From NCBI GenBank assembly GCA_027943745.1, contig AP025763.1, positions 2,728,001-2,792,000 on the forward strand: 64,000 bases of DNA, in the 5' to 3' direction. Source of the stretch: Neptuniibacter victor (GTDB lineage: Bacteria > Pseudomonadota > Gammaproteobacteria > Pseudomonadales > Balneatricaceae). Below are positions 45,513 through 54,336 of this stretch, piece by piece (the first letter of the stretch is position 1; every line of letters begins with the position of its first letter). The notes beneath the pieces were generated by a model that worked only from the letters and a program-made list of their open reading frames with translations, did not search any database and was not told the DNA's origin. Position numbers and translations under genes: made by a program.

Positions 45513-46760
45513 TTATAAATTAGAGACCATGCGAACACGATACTCATTAGCGACGATGCGCCATTGTGGGACTTCATCCATTACACCCACTTGATCTAGA
45601 TAACGTAGCGACAAACTACTGGCTAGATCACATTCTCCCTCTACATTTACTGACGGCAACATTGCATCGGCAACATGAACCGCAGTTAATGCACTAAACT
45701 CATGCCCTTTCGCAAGATGCGGAACATGGTGCAGCATGACAGCTTCAACCACTTGTGGTGGCAGGTTCCACAACGCTAATAGTGCGCCGGAAACTTCACC
45801 ATGGAAAAAACCAAACGCAGCTTTTTCTACTAAATAGATAGGTTTCTGTTTCTTAACTGCATAATTCAAAAGTTTCTTATACTGTTCAGGGTCATGAGAA
45901 GCCATGATAAGAATCCCTAAATCATGCAGTAGACCAGCAAGAAAGGCTTGGTCCTGTGTTGCTTTATTGGCACCCGCGCGACGGCAAATTGCCTGGGCTA
46001 GACGGGCCACCAGCAAAGATCGCTTACCTATCTGCTCAAATGAAAACTCACTCCAATCTCTACCTTCTTGGAACTGCTGGCTTAACTGACTACTTAAGAC
46101 CAAACTGCGTAGGTTACGAACACCTAAAATTGAAATGGCTTCTTTCAGATCTGAAATTTCACGATTGAAGCCAAAGAAAGCTGAATTAACTTGTCGCATG
46201 ATTTGCGCAACGACTGCTGGGTCCTGCTCAACAATACCGCTAATCTCAGTCAAGTCTGCCATATCGGAATCCACGGCATCAGTCAGTTGACGATAGAGAC
46301 GTGGCGGTGAAGGTAAACAACCAACGGTACCAATATAGGATTGTAACGATGAGCGATTTAACAACTTGATCAACTTAACTTGATACTCTATCGGCTCACC
46401 CATTTCATCAATGGTTGCGGTACTTGGATAGATACGGTGTGCGATCTCAGCCGCTTTCACTTTTTGCGCGGCGTTCCAAAATTCAGCGCCCAAAAAAATA
46501 CGTATAGTATTTGGCTGAGTCCGTGAAATTTTCGACATCAACTCAATATCGACTTGCGCCCGCATAGAGCAAGGTACAATCACTGCATCACATACTTGTT
46601 GTTCTAAAAGTAGAAACAAACTCTCTTTTGAATCAAAACGAATAAACTCCCAGCAAAAATCAGATTCATTTACGTCGCCACTCCAATTAGCATAACTACT
46701 ATCCACATCTAACATTGCTACCTTAAAGCTATGTGATGAACTGTTTGTGACGGTACTCAT
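45513..46760 (-). CDS. HDOD-domain signalling protein with degenerate receiver-like N-terminus
   Basis: A 415-residue cytosolic protein. Residues 10-125 look like a receiver fold (VAMLDVDSS, DAVIVPCSM, IRIFLGAE) but lack the normal phospho-acceptor Asp context. HDOD follows (about 140-340): LPSPPRLYRQLTDAV, IVEQDPAVVAQIMRQVNSAFFG, EAISILGVRNLRSLV, and GLLHDLGILI as the degenerate HD. HDOD proteins act in signalling and c-di-GMP networks without known catalysis. Confidence 0.85.
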   Translation of the reverse strand: MSTVTNSSSHSFKVAMLDVDSSYANWSGDVNESDFCWEFIRFDSKESLFLLLEQQVCDAVIVPCSMRAQVDIELMSKISRTQPNTIRIFLGAEFWNAAQKVKAAEIAHRIYPSTATIDEMGEPIEYQVKLIKLLNRSSLQSYIGTVGCLPSPPRLYRQLTDAVDSDMADLTEISGIVEQDPAVVAQIMRQVNSAFFGFNREISDLKEAISILGVRNLRSLVLSSQLSQQFQEGRDWSEFSFEQIGKRSLLVARLAQAICRRAGANKATQDQAFLAGLLHDLGILIMASHDPEQYKKLLNYAVKKQKPIYLVEKAAFGFFHGEVSGALLALWNLPPQVVEAVMLHHVPHLAKGHEFSALTAVHVADAMLPSVNVEGECDLASSLSLRYLDQVGVMDEVPQWRIVANEYRVRMVSNL

Positions 46761-46866
46761 GACCTTTACCTGTATATCTTTAATTAATCAAAGCGGGATG
46801 TGCTGACATGCTCCGCTGTGTTTTCTACCACTAAGATTAGCGCGATTAACCCTTATTAAAAGTGCG

Positions 46867-46895
46867 TTTTTATTAAAATTTTATCTAATTTTTAT
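46867..46895. repeat. Direct repeat, copy A (partner at 46967-46995)
   Basis: The segment around TAAAATTTTATCTA recurs 100 bp downstream with two mismatches in about 28 bases. A TTTTTAT...TTCAAAAAC stretch following copy A reappears near 47022-47038. The repeats lie 107 bp and beyond upstream of the HDOD start. Confidence 0.6.
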
Positions 46896-46966
46896 CATTC
46901 AAAAACAGCGTGTTTGAAATATTACAGGGGGCCCATGAATAACGGGGGCTGCCATGTTTTTTACTG

Positions 46967-46995
46967 TTTTTAGTAAAATTTTATCTAGTTTTTAA
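46967..46995. repeat. Direct repeat, copy B
   Basis: Second copy of the 28-base AT-rich segment, offset exactly 100 bp from copy A. Confidence 0.6.
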
Positions 46996-47135
46996 TGAGT
47001 ATATTTCAGTTAAAACAATGAATTTTTATTCAAAAACGTTGGATTTACATAGATATAACAAGAGAAAGGAGGAGAGAAATTATTTAAAGATAGGTAAGAA
47101 AAGACTAAAAACTCACAATCCGAAGAGAGCAAGAC

Positions 47136-48545
47136 TCAATGTATTTTAACTTGATTACGCCCTGCACTCTTGGCGTCATATAAAAGTTTATCTGCACGTT
47201 TGAGTAAAGCATCTGGCGAATTCCCCATTTGATACTCAGCCACACCAAAACTGGCTGTTACTCTAATCTGCTCTGGAAAAATATGATTTTCAATCAGCAA
47301 CCTCAACTTCTCTGCTAAGTGACCTGCATTTTTAACATCGAGTTCAGGCGTTACTATCATAAATTCCTCGCCTCCCCAGCGCCCTAATATGTCTGTATTC
47401 CGGAGGTTGTTTTTTATCAAATGACTTATCTGAATCAATATTTGATCACCAACTTGATGACCTCTCGTGTCATTTATTTTTTTAAAAAAATCTATATCAA
47501 ATAACATGACACTAAACGTTCCACCATAACGCCCTGAGCGAGCTACTTCAGATTTGATCACCTCATCTGTTTTAAGTCGGTTATAAAGCCCCGTTAAATG
47601 ATCAGTCTGGCTAATTCGTTCAAGCTCTACATTCTTTTCTTTTAGTACCTGATTAAATTTACGAATACTTCTAAGGCGAAGTAAGAAGAAAAATAGGATA
47701 ACAACAAAGCCAATGAGTACTTGCCACAATAATGTATTATCAACTTTTTTCTGGACTGTTACGCTATACCAACGCTGCATAATTTCATTAGATAGTGCAT
47801 CAGGAAGGCCATCAACGGCTTTAGAAAACACACTCAGTAAAATAGGATCATCATTCCTTACGCCGACACGTAAAATACTTTTATATTAGGTAAAACCTGC
47901 GACTTTGACATTCTGGGTCGCTAGATGCTGCATATCCCGTAACATACTAATTTGCGTACCAATTGACGCATAAACACGCCCAGACGAAACCAGCTTAATC
48001 GACTCCCGTTGGTTCTTTGTATAAACAACTTTGATACTGGGATAGTCTCGCTGAATCAATTCTTCATATATATAGTTTTTTGGCATCGCCAAGGTTCGCC
48101 CCTTCAAGGCAGCTAAACCATCGATAAACAGGACATCACTACGGCTAATCAATGCAACACCCGCGGTGACATAAGGCTTGGTAAAATTAAGATACTTTGC
48201 TCGTTGAGGACTCGCATTTAATAGCGAAACGATATCACAATCCCTAGCTTGCGCTTTAAGTAGAGATTCGCTCCAACTTTTAGTATTCACTAATTCGATT
48301 GTGATACCAAGTAAACGCGCATATTCAGTCATGTAATCTGCTGACAGACCAATATGCTGACCCTCACTATCAATCGCCTCAAAAGGCATCCAGTCAGGGT
48401 CTATACACATCTTTATCAATGGTTTTTTTGCAAGGTACGACTGCTCTTGTGCCGTCAGGGACAATGCGTGTATCTCAACAGAAGAAATACTCAGCAACAC
48501 GATAATGACAGAATGGAGTAAACGGACTAAATATTGATATGCCAT
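47136..48545 (-). pseudogene. Periplasmic-binding-sensor GGDEF protein interrupted by one in-frame TAA
   Basis: A 469-codon frame broken only at codon 220 (TAA 47886-47888). The first part has a signal peptide and a bacterial solute-binding domain, family 3 (KPLIKMCIDPDWMPFEAID, FTKPYVTAGVALISR). After the stop, the same frame continues YKSILRVGVRNDDPILLSVFSKAV, the expected end of the sensor, then a membrane helix (about codons 273-291) and a GGDEF domain with intact RWGGEEF. It should be a membrane cyclase responding to a small ligand. As the reading frame is otherwise clean, it is recently inactivated, read through, or a sequencing error. Confidence 0.87.
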
Positions 48546-48549
48546 CCAA

Positions 48550-48939
48550 TTAATCTACTTTTAAAACGGGTTCAGATGGACGTGTCCAGATATAACTCAT
48601 AGCCACAATAATAGTCACCACAACAATCGCCTTTAGCCCTAAATGGAAGCTTTTAAAAAACAGGGGATAGCTCACCATTATTAGCATCATGCTAGTCGCG
48701 AGTATTTTTGCTTTTTTCGGAATAATACCGTCACTCTCCCAATCGCTTATAATTTTTCCACAAAAACGATTATTGAGAAGGTATTGATGCAAGCGTTCGG
48801 AACTACGTGAAAAGCAGAAGGCAGCCACTAACAAAAAAGGCGTTGTCGGCAAGAGCGGTAAAATAACCCCGATCAAACCTAACAATACACAAAAAACACC
48901 TGCGATCAGGTATAAGGTACGTACTACAGCTGCCTTCAA
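48550..48939 (-). CDS. YbaN family inner-membrane protein (DUF454)
   Basis: A 129-residue protein with several hydrophobic segments. The conserved DUF454 block GVILPLLPTTPFLLVAAFCFSRSSERLHQYLL is present, followed by ISDWESDGIIPKKAK. It is a common inner-membrane family with no clear function. TTG start with GGGGAG upstream. It precedes the SBP-GGDEF frame by 4 bp on the same strand, so they are probably co-transcribed. Confidence 0.87.
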   Translation of the reverse strand: MKAAVVRTLYLIAGVFCVLLGLIGVILPLLPTTPFLLVAAFCFSRSSERLHQYLLNNRFCGKIISDWESDGIIPKKAKILATSMMLIMVSYPLFFKSFHLGLKAIVVVTIIVAMSYIWTRPSEPVLKVD

Positions 48940-49018
48940 GTAGCTCCCCTTGATAAAAAACAGTTTCTCATAAAATGAAAAATACGATTTTTTTCAATAT
49001 CATACCTATAAGATAGCA

Positions 49019-49046
49019 GGAAAAAAAAAGGCATCTAGTGATGCCT
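49019..49046 (-). terminator. Terminator of nasA
   Basis: A 7-bp stem AGGCATC/GATGCCT (49029-49035 with 49040-49046, TAGT loop) followed on the minus strand by a long T run. It lies 73 bp past the nasA stop. Confidence 0.9.
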
Positions 49047-49118
49047 GTAATTTTCTCTACTCTGAAAAAGCTCTACATGAGATGCAATGGCCTTTCTCTG
49101 GTTATATTTGTTCTCTCT

Positions 49119-51755
49119 CTATCCTCTTGCAATCAGCGCATTAAGTTCTGGAATGCACGAACCACAATTAGTGCCGCATTTTAGTCTGTCACCTAAACGA
49201 TCAATAGAATTGTAACCTTGGGCAATCGCATCATCGATCGCATTACTGCCAACCTGAAAACAACTACAGATAATGGCACCTGGGTCCTCTAGTTCACAAC
49301 CGGTGACACTTAAAAGAAAACGGCGTTGATCCAATGACAGATCACCTGCAGCAAACAAACCTTCAAACCAAGCAGTGGACGGTATTTCGTCATAAGGCAT
49401 GATAAAAAATGCCCATTGCAATGATTCATCATAAAACCCTGCGGCTCTAAAACTTTGCGTGCTCTTATCCTCCATCCACATATCAGCTTGCCCAAAATTG
49501 TGCTGGCACCAAGAAAGAGGGTCATCAATCGATGCTGTATCCGCCATATAGTAAAAGTTGAGTTCGCCTTTAGGCACTTTAGACCAGTACTCAACCGGTA
49601 AACTCGGCGCTAGATGGCTACGACACATAAACCATCCCTGCCATTTAGGTTTGAGTGCTGCCAACTTTACGCGTCCATGCTTTGATTCAGGCTGACCCGA
49701 GATCGGATCAGTGACAGACTCTAATAAGGCCCCCATCTTTCCTTTAGCACTAAAAGAATCATTCCAGTGCATTGGAACAAACAGCTCTCCTTTACGCTGC
49801 TCTGTCTCCATAACACGAGCACGTCCAATGAACTCACCATGAAAGCTCGTTAGTTTAACCAATTCACCATCGGTTATACCTTCACGATTAGCATCTAACT
49901 GACTCAACTCAACAAAGGGTTCATCTCTATGCTGGAACAACCGTGCTGAACGACCACTTGTAGCCATCGTATGCCACTGATCTCGAATCCGCCCCGTATT
50001 TAAGAGATAGGGGTATTTGGGCGTTACTTTTTGGACAGGCTCTGTCACTTGAAGCGCTAAGAAGCGGGCCTTTTTATTGGGTGTAAAAAAACGACCATCC
50101 GTAAAGATACGAGCCGTGCCATAAGGCGCCTCATTTGTAACAGGCCACTGAACGGGTTTAAGGGCATCATAAGTTGCCAGATCAATATCTTTATACAAAC
50201 TAATATCAAAACTTCGACTCCCCTTATTTTCAAAACCGGAAAGCGCTGCATGTTCCGCAAAAATTTCAGCTGGGTGTTGATAACTGAATGCTTCCAAAAA
50301 GCCCATCCGTTGTGCCACTTCTTTAATAATCCACCAATCATGCTTGGCTTCACCCGTTGGCGGTAACAACCCTCTTTGACGAGAGATACGTCGCTCAGCA
50401 TTGGTGACTGTTCCGTTTTTTTCACTCCAACCTGTAGCCGGTAAGCAAGCATCGGCATATTGAAGTGTTTCGGTTGTGGCCATACAGTCTGATACAACAA
50501 CAAAAGGGCACTTTTCCAACGCTCGTGCTACTTGATTGGTATTCGGCAAACTGACCGCAGGATTTGTACCCATGATCCAGATCGCTTTAATCGTCCCATC
50601 TTCCATTGCTTGAAACAGATCAATGGCTTTTAGGCCTTCGACGCGGGCAATATTTGGAGCGTTCCAAAAGCGCGATACTCGGTCGATAGATTCTTCTGAC
50701 ATAAAATCCATATGAGCTGCTAACTGATTAGCTAATCCACCGACTTCCCTCCCCCCCATTGCGTTGGGTTGCCCGGTAATCGAAAACGGGCCTGCGCCTT
50801 CAACACCAAGACGCCCCGTGGCTAAATGACAATTAATAATGGCATTAGAGTTGTCAGTTCCACTGAAAGACTGGTTGACGCCCTGCGAGTAAAAAGTAAC
50901 GGTTTTCTCAGTTTCAGCAAACAGTTGATAAAAAGCCTTTAGGTCATCAAGCGTCAGGTCACAATGAGTAGCAATGGCGTCAATGCTATCGAACTGTTCT
51001 CGCGCACTGAGCAACGCTTCCTCAAAACCTTCGGTAAACTGTTCAATGTAAGCAGGGTTGTGACCGATACCGGTAGAGACGATGTAATCGAGTAACCCTG
51101 AGAATAGTTCACTATCGGTACCGGGTTTTAGTGCCAAATGAAGATCCGCCAGATCACATGTTGCGGTCCTGCGAGGATCAACGACGACAACTTTCAAGCG
51201 AGGGTTCTTCTTTTTAGCCGCCTGCATTCTTTGATAAATAATGGGATGGTTCCATGCCGTGTTGCTACCGACCAACACCAGCAAGTCAGCCAGTTCTAAA
51301 TCCTCATATGAGCAAGGCACCGTGTCACTTCCAAATGCCCTTTTATAACCTGCCACGGCTGATGACATACATAATCGAGAATTGGTATCGACATTGGCAC
51401 TACCAATAAAGCCTTTCATTAATTTATTGGCAACGTAGTAATCTTCAGTCAGTAACTGCCCTGATAGATAAAAAGCAACTGAATCTGGGCCATGCTCCAT
51501 AATCGTGCGCGAAAACTCATTAGAGACCCTATTTAGTGCAGAATCCCAATCTGTAGTAACACCATCAACAACAGGTGCTAACAAACGCCCGTCACTACCT
51601 AACACTTCATGCAGAGCAGTTCCTTTCACGCATAATCGACCAAAATTTGAAGGGTGCGATTGATCACCTTTAACACGAACAACGCTATCGCTGCTTAATT
51701 CCGCCTTAACTCCACAGCCCACGCCACAATAGGGGCAAGTCGTCATTTTATGCAT
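49119..51755 (-). CDS. nasA: Assimilatory nitrate reductase, catalytic subunit
   Basis: A molybdopterin oxidoreductase that reduces nitrate to nitrite in the cytosol. N-terminal [4Fe-4S] motif CPYCGVGCG...GRLCVKG, molybdopterin domains (LCMSSAVAGYKRAFGSDTVP, GTNPAVSLPN) and a C-terminal BFD-like [2Fe-2S] domain (CSCFQV...CGTNCGSC). The BFD extension is typical of the NasA type. ATG 51755 is chosen for the GGAG site 6 bases upstream; the frame is open to a TTG at 51782. No separate NADH-reductase subunit gene (NasC/NasB) is adjacent; the module fused to NirB may fill that role. It is divergent from nasT. Confidence 0.94.
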   Translation of the reverse strand: MHKMTTCPYCGVGCGVKAELSSDSVVRVKGDQSHPSNFGRLCVKGTALHEVLGSDGRLLAPVVDGVTTDWDSALNRVSNEFSRTIMEHGPDSVAFYLSGQLLTEDYYVANKLMKGFIGSANVDTNSRLCMSSAVAGYKRAFGSDTVPCSYEDLELADLLVLVGSNTAWNHPIIYQRMQAAKKKNPRLKVVVVDPRRTATCDLADLHLALKPGTDSELFSGLLDYIVSTGIGHNPAYIEQFTEGFEEALLSAREQFDSIDAIATHCDLTLDDLKAFYQLFAETEKTVTFYSQGVNQSFSGTDNSNAIINCHLATGRLGVEGAGPFSITGQPNAMGGREVGGLANQLAAHMDFMSEESIDRVSRFWNAPNIARVEGLKAIDLFQAMEDGTIKAIWIMGTNPAVSLPNTNQVARALEKCPFVVVSDCMATTETLQYADACLPATGWSEKNGTVTNAERRISRQRGLLPPTGEAKHDWWIIKEVAQRMGFLEAFSYQHPAEIFAEHAALSGFENKGSRSFDISLYKDIDLATYDALKPVQWPVTNEAPYGTARIFTDGRFFTPNKKARFLALQVTEPVQKVTPKYPYLLNTGRIRDQWHTMATSGRSARLFQHRDEPFVELSQLDANREGITDGELVKLTSFHGEFIGRARVMETEQRKGELFVPMHWNDSFSAKGKMGALLESVTDPISGQPESKHGRVKLAALKPKWQGWFMCRSHLAPSLPVEYWSKVPKGELNFYYMADTASIDDPLSWCQHNFGQADMWMEDKSTQSFRAAGFYDESLQWAFFIMPYDEIPSTAWFEGLFAAGDLSLDQRRFLLSVTGCELEDPGAIICSCFQVGSNAIDDAIAQGYNSIDRLGDRLKCGTNCGSCIPELNALIARG

Positions 51756-51815
51756 CAGAATCTCCAAAGCTACACCGCGCAAGATAACGAACTTACCTGC
51801 TAGACAGCGATAAAT

Positions 51816-51918
51816 AGGGGCACAGGCCCCTTATCTGCTCAACTGCCAGATAAGTACGCCCCATTGCGTCTTTAATGATTGTCACACTCGTTTTTTAATA
51901 CGCTATCTTTCAATAGAT
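51816..51918 (-). promoter_or_regulatory. nasA leader: ANTAR-type hairpins and attenuator
   Basis: On the minus strand from the predicted start near 51919: hairpin P1 ATCT-ATTGAA-AGAT (51905-51918) and hairpin P2 ACGC-AATGGG-GCGT (51856-51869) each have a six-base loop with A at position 1 and G at position 4, the pattern bound by ANTAR proteins such as NasT. Downstream are stems CTTATCTG/CAGATAAG and AGGGGC/GCCCCT (51816-51831). P2's GGGGC could instead pair with GCCCC, making P2 and terminator exclusive. The T tract is weak. Confidence 0.65.
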
Positions 51919-51929
51919 CGGTGGAAAAT

Positions 51930-51945
51930 TGCAATCGGTGTGCCA
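51930..51945 (-). promoter_or_regulatory. Sigma-54 promoter of nasA
   Basis: TGGCACACCGATTGCA on the minus strand: GG (-24) and GC (-12) separated by 10 bases, almost consensus. It predicts a transcript beginning near 51919 and RpoN-dependent, NtrC-type control. Confidence 0.85.
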
Positions 51946-52099
51946 GTTTGGTTCAAGCAAGCTAAAAACGAGTGCGTTTACCATCACTACACACTTAAAA
52001 ACATAACCGGCCTACTTAAGCACTCGCTATAGCGTCCTCTCATCGATACATGGAACACTTATTGCTTATTCCTTCTTATTCAATGTTGGAAATAGGTCC

Positions 52100-52708
52100 A
52101 TGAGTAATTCAAAACGCTTAAATGTTCTGTTGATAGATGATGAACCCGAAAGGCTTAAGGCACTCGAAAAAGCCCTACATGCCATCGGTCATCATGTTGT
52201 CTGTCAATTGCCCAATACCTCAGACCTAAATAAGCATGTTGAGGATAATCACCCTGACATTGTCATTATTGATATGGATTCTCCAAACCGTGACACCTTA
52301 GAAAGCATGGCCACGATGAGTAAAAACAATCCTCGTCCTATCGTTTTCTTTGCGGAACAACAGAATGATCGTAAGACAATGTCCGATGCCATCAATGCTG
52401 GCGTCAGTGCTTATATTGCAGATGGTCTTCAACCTGATCGTGTCAAAGCGATCATGGACACAGCCATTGCGCATTTTGACGCCCATAGCTCATTACGAGC
52501 GGAATTAGAAAGCACCAAAAACCAACTGGCAGACCGGAAAGTTATTGAAAAAGCAAAAGGTATGCTGATGAAGCATCAAGGCTGTGATGAGAAGCAGGCC
52601 TTTGAAACCTTACGTAAATTAGCCATGGATAGAGGGCAGAAACTGCCTAATGTTGCCCAGAATGTAATAGAAGTCCTGGAATTAACCAATGGTTTACAGA
52701 ATAGATAG
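52100..52708 (+). CDS. nasT: Nitrate-responsive ANTAR antiterminator NasT
   Basis: A 202-residue response-regulator-like protein: receiver (VLLIDDEPERLKAL, IVIIDMDSPN) and C-terminal ANTAR domain (about 130-195) with the RNA-binding segment DRKVIEKAKGMLMKHQGCDEKQAFETLRKLAMDRG. In related systems NasS holds NasT when nitrate is absent; with nitrate, NasT is released and binds leader hairpins to prevent termination. The three structural operons here all carry such leaders. nasS follows at once. Confidence 0.94.
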   Translation: MSNSKRLNVLLIDDEPERLKALEKALHAIGHHVVCQLPNTSDLNKHVEDNHPDIVIIDMDSPNRDTLESMATMSKNNPRPIVFFAEQQNDRKTMSDAINAGVSAYIADGLQPDRVKAIMDTAIAHFDAHSSLRAELESTKNQLADRKVIEKAKGMLMKHQGCDEKQAFETLRKLAMDRGQKLPNVAQNVIEVLELTNGLQNR

Positions 52709-52718
52709 AGAGTCGCAT

Positions 52719-53741
52719 ATGTCCGCACCACTAGCCCTCGAAAAAAACAGTTTAAAAATCGGCTTTATCGCACTGCTAGACTGCGCCCCTCTCGTTGTCG
52801 CAAGAGAAAAAGGCTTTTTTGAAAAATACGGCCTTAACGTTGTCCTCTGCAAAGAATCGTCTTGGGCTTCAATTCGAGATAAAGTCAGTTTTGGTCTATA
52901 CGACGCCGCTCATATGCTGGCACCGATCCCACTCGCATCCACCCTTGGCCTGAATGGCAATAAAACGCCGATGTTAACGGCTTTATCCCTAAGCCAAAAC
53001 GGGACAGCCATCACATTATCTCAGGAATTATATCTGCAACTATCAGAGCTTGTTGCCGACTGGGATCATCAGCAACACGTCGGGGAAAAGTTTAAAACAC
53101 TTATTAACAGGAACAACAAAAAACCCGTTATTGCTACTGTTTACCCCTACTCTAATCACCACTATCAACTGAGGTATTGGCTTGAAGAAAACGGGATCAA
53201 TGCGGATAAAGATATCCAGCTGGTGGCTGTTCCACCGACCAAAATGTTATCAAACCTATCCAACGGTGTGATTGATGGCTACTGTGTTGGGGAACCATGG
53301 AATAGCCTCGCACTAATGGAACAAATTGGTGGGCTATTAACGACAGGACACACTATTTGGGGCGATCATATGGAAAAGGTATTGGGCGTAACCCAAAGCT
53401 GGGCAGACAACCATCCACAAAGCCACCAAGCGTTGATTAAAGCACTATACGAAGCATGCCAATGGGCTGAAGCGGACCAAAACAGGACCGAACTATTCGA
53501 ACTGCTCTCCCTTCCCCCATATTTAGACCAAGCCGCATCCAAACTTGCAAACTATCACTCTCCCTACAATATGCAGCAGCGTTTTCATGGGGAGTCCGTC
53601 AATGCGCCTGATTTAGCTCATGGTTCGTTTCTACTCAAGCAGATGCAAAAATGTGGACAAATTCCAGCTTCTCATGTGGTAGACGATTCAATTGTTAAAT
53701 CAGTCTATCGGCATGACTTATACAAAAGCTGGATAGCCTAG
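52719..53741 (+). CDS. nasS: Nitrate sensor NasS (NrtA/CmpA-like)
   Basis: A 340-residue soluble binding protein without signal peptide, starting at ATG 52719 (MSAPLALEKNSLKIGF) with GAGAG upstream; a longer in-frame start at 52689 would overlap nasT. Contains KIGFIALLDCAPLVVAREKGFFEKYGL and [17 protein letters not shown], as in nitrate-binding NrtA. Lack of a signal peptide distinguishes the cytosolic sensor from transporter NrtA. It would sequester NasT without nitrate. Confidence 0.92.
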   Translation: MSAPLALEKNSLKIGFIALLDCAPLVVAREKGFFEKYGLNVVLCKESSWASIRDKVSFGLYDAAHMLAPIPLASTLGLNGNKTPMLTALSLSQNGTAITLSQELYLQLSELVADWDHQQHVGEKFKTLINRNNKKPVIATVYPYSNHHYQLRYWLEENGINADKDIQLVAVPPTKMLSNLSNGVIDGYCVGEPWNSLALMEQIGGLLTTGHTIWGDHMEKVLGVTQSWADNHPQSHQALIKALYEACQWAEADQNRTELFELLSLPPYLDQAASKLANYHSPYNMQQRFHGESVNAPDLAHGSFLLKQMQKCGQIPASHVVDDSIVKSVYRHDLYKSWIA

Positions 53742-54161
53742 CTATTTTACGTTTCCCGGTAATTGATCAAGCGGGCGCTGTTATCATTAAGAAAAAACCT
53801 TATGCCCACCAGACTCGAACGGCACTCAATATTCGTTTTGATAACCCTCAAAACTAGGACGTATATTCGCTGTTCGCACTACTTGGACCTTCAATAAAGC
53901 ATTCGCCACCCAGCTATGAGGCGCTTCCCCCCTACCGCTCGCTATTGCCAATAAATACTCATATTAAGGCGTAAAAAACCTACGCAACCAGACAGAGCTA
54001 TTCTAAGGGTTGTTCGCAACACCAGCTCTCTAGTGTGGGGGCATCATTTTGGAACACTCTTATCTATAGCGGCACCATTGTGCACCGCATCATCCAACCA
54101 TACGAATTAGCCAAACGATCATATTTTTTTAACACATTGTTTTTAATGACTATTTTAAAAA
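53742..54161. other. Intergenic region upstream of the nrtABC sigma-54 promoter
   Basis: About 420 bp without gene or recognised terminator after nasS. GCAC-CATT-GTGC near 54072-54083 (about -105) resembles an NtrC half-site pair but with a shorter spacing than usual. Activator sites would be expected here. Confidence 0.5.
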
Positions 54162-54177
54162 TGGCACAGCTTATGCT
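54162..54177 (+). promoter_or_regulatory. Sigma-54 promoter of nrtABC
   Basis: TGGCACAGCTTATGCT: GG (54163-54164) and GC (54175-54176) separated by 10 bases. Predicted transcript start near 54188. Confidence 0.85.
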
Positions 54178-54187
54178 GTAACAATAT

Positions 54188-54311
54188 CAAATAGAGAAGT
54201 TCAACGATGAGGTTCTCTAAGAATTTAAAAGGCTGCTCGCAGCCAACAATTTACTTTATGGCAAAGGCGCCTTAACGAATCACGCAGTTGTGATCACGTT
54301 GGCGCTTTTTT
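54188..54311 (+). promoter_or_regulatory. nrtABC leader: ANTAR hairpins and intrinsic terminator
   Basis: P1: AGAGAA/TTCTCT (54193-54198 with 54213-54218) with inner TTC/GAG and hexaloop AACGAT (54203-54208; A1, G4). P2 candidate: GGC-AAAGGC-GCC (54260-54271; A1, G4), whose loop and right arm are the left arm of a terminator (AAAGGCGCC 54263-54271 pairing with GGCGCTTT around 54301-54308), itself closed by ATCAC/GTGAT inside and followed by six Ts. P2 and terminator cannot both form, the layout expected for NasT antitermination. Confidence 0.78.
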
Positions 54312-54336
54312 GTTTTTAAGATTGGAGGAACGATCC

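Larger units (their letters stand above)
46761..47135. other. AT-rich intergenic region with two near-identical 28-bp segments
   Basis: 375 bp between the SBP-GGDEF pseudogene (3' end) and the start of the HDOD gene. It contains the HDOD promoter region and direct repeats at 46867-46895 and 46967-46995, exactly 100 bp apart. No gene seen. Confidence 0.6.

Noticed and set aside
47136-47831. Independent short GGDEF gene starting at GTG 47831
   Set aside because: The sequence before it in the same frame completes the solute-sensor domain, and no good ribosome site precedes 47831.
54072-54083. Strong NtrC site upstream of nrtABC
   Set aside because: GCAC and GTGC half-sites are present but only 4 bases apart; the usual arrangement has about 7, so it was noted only as weak.
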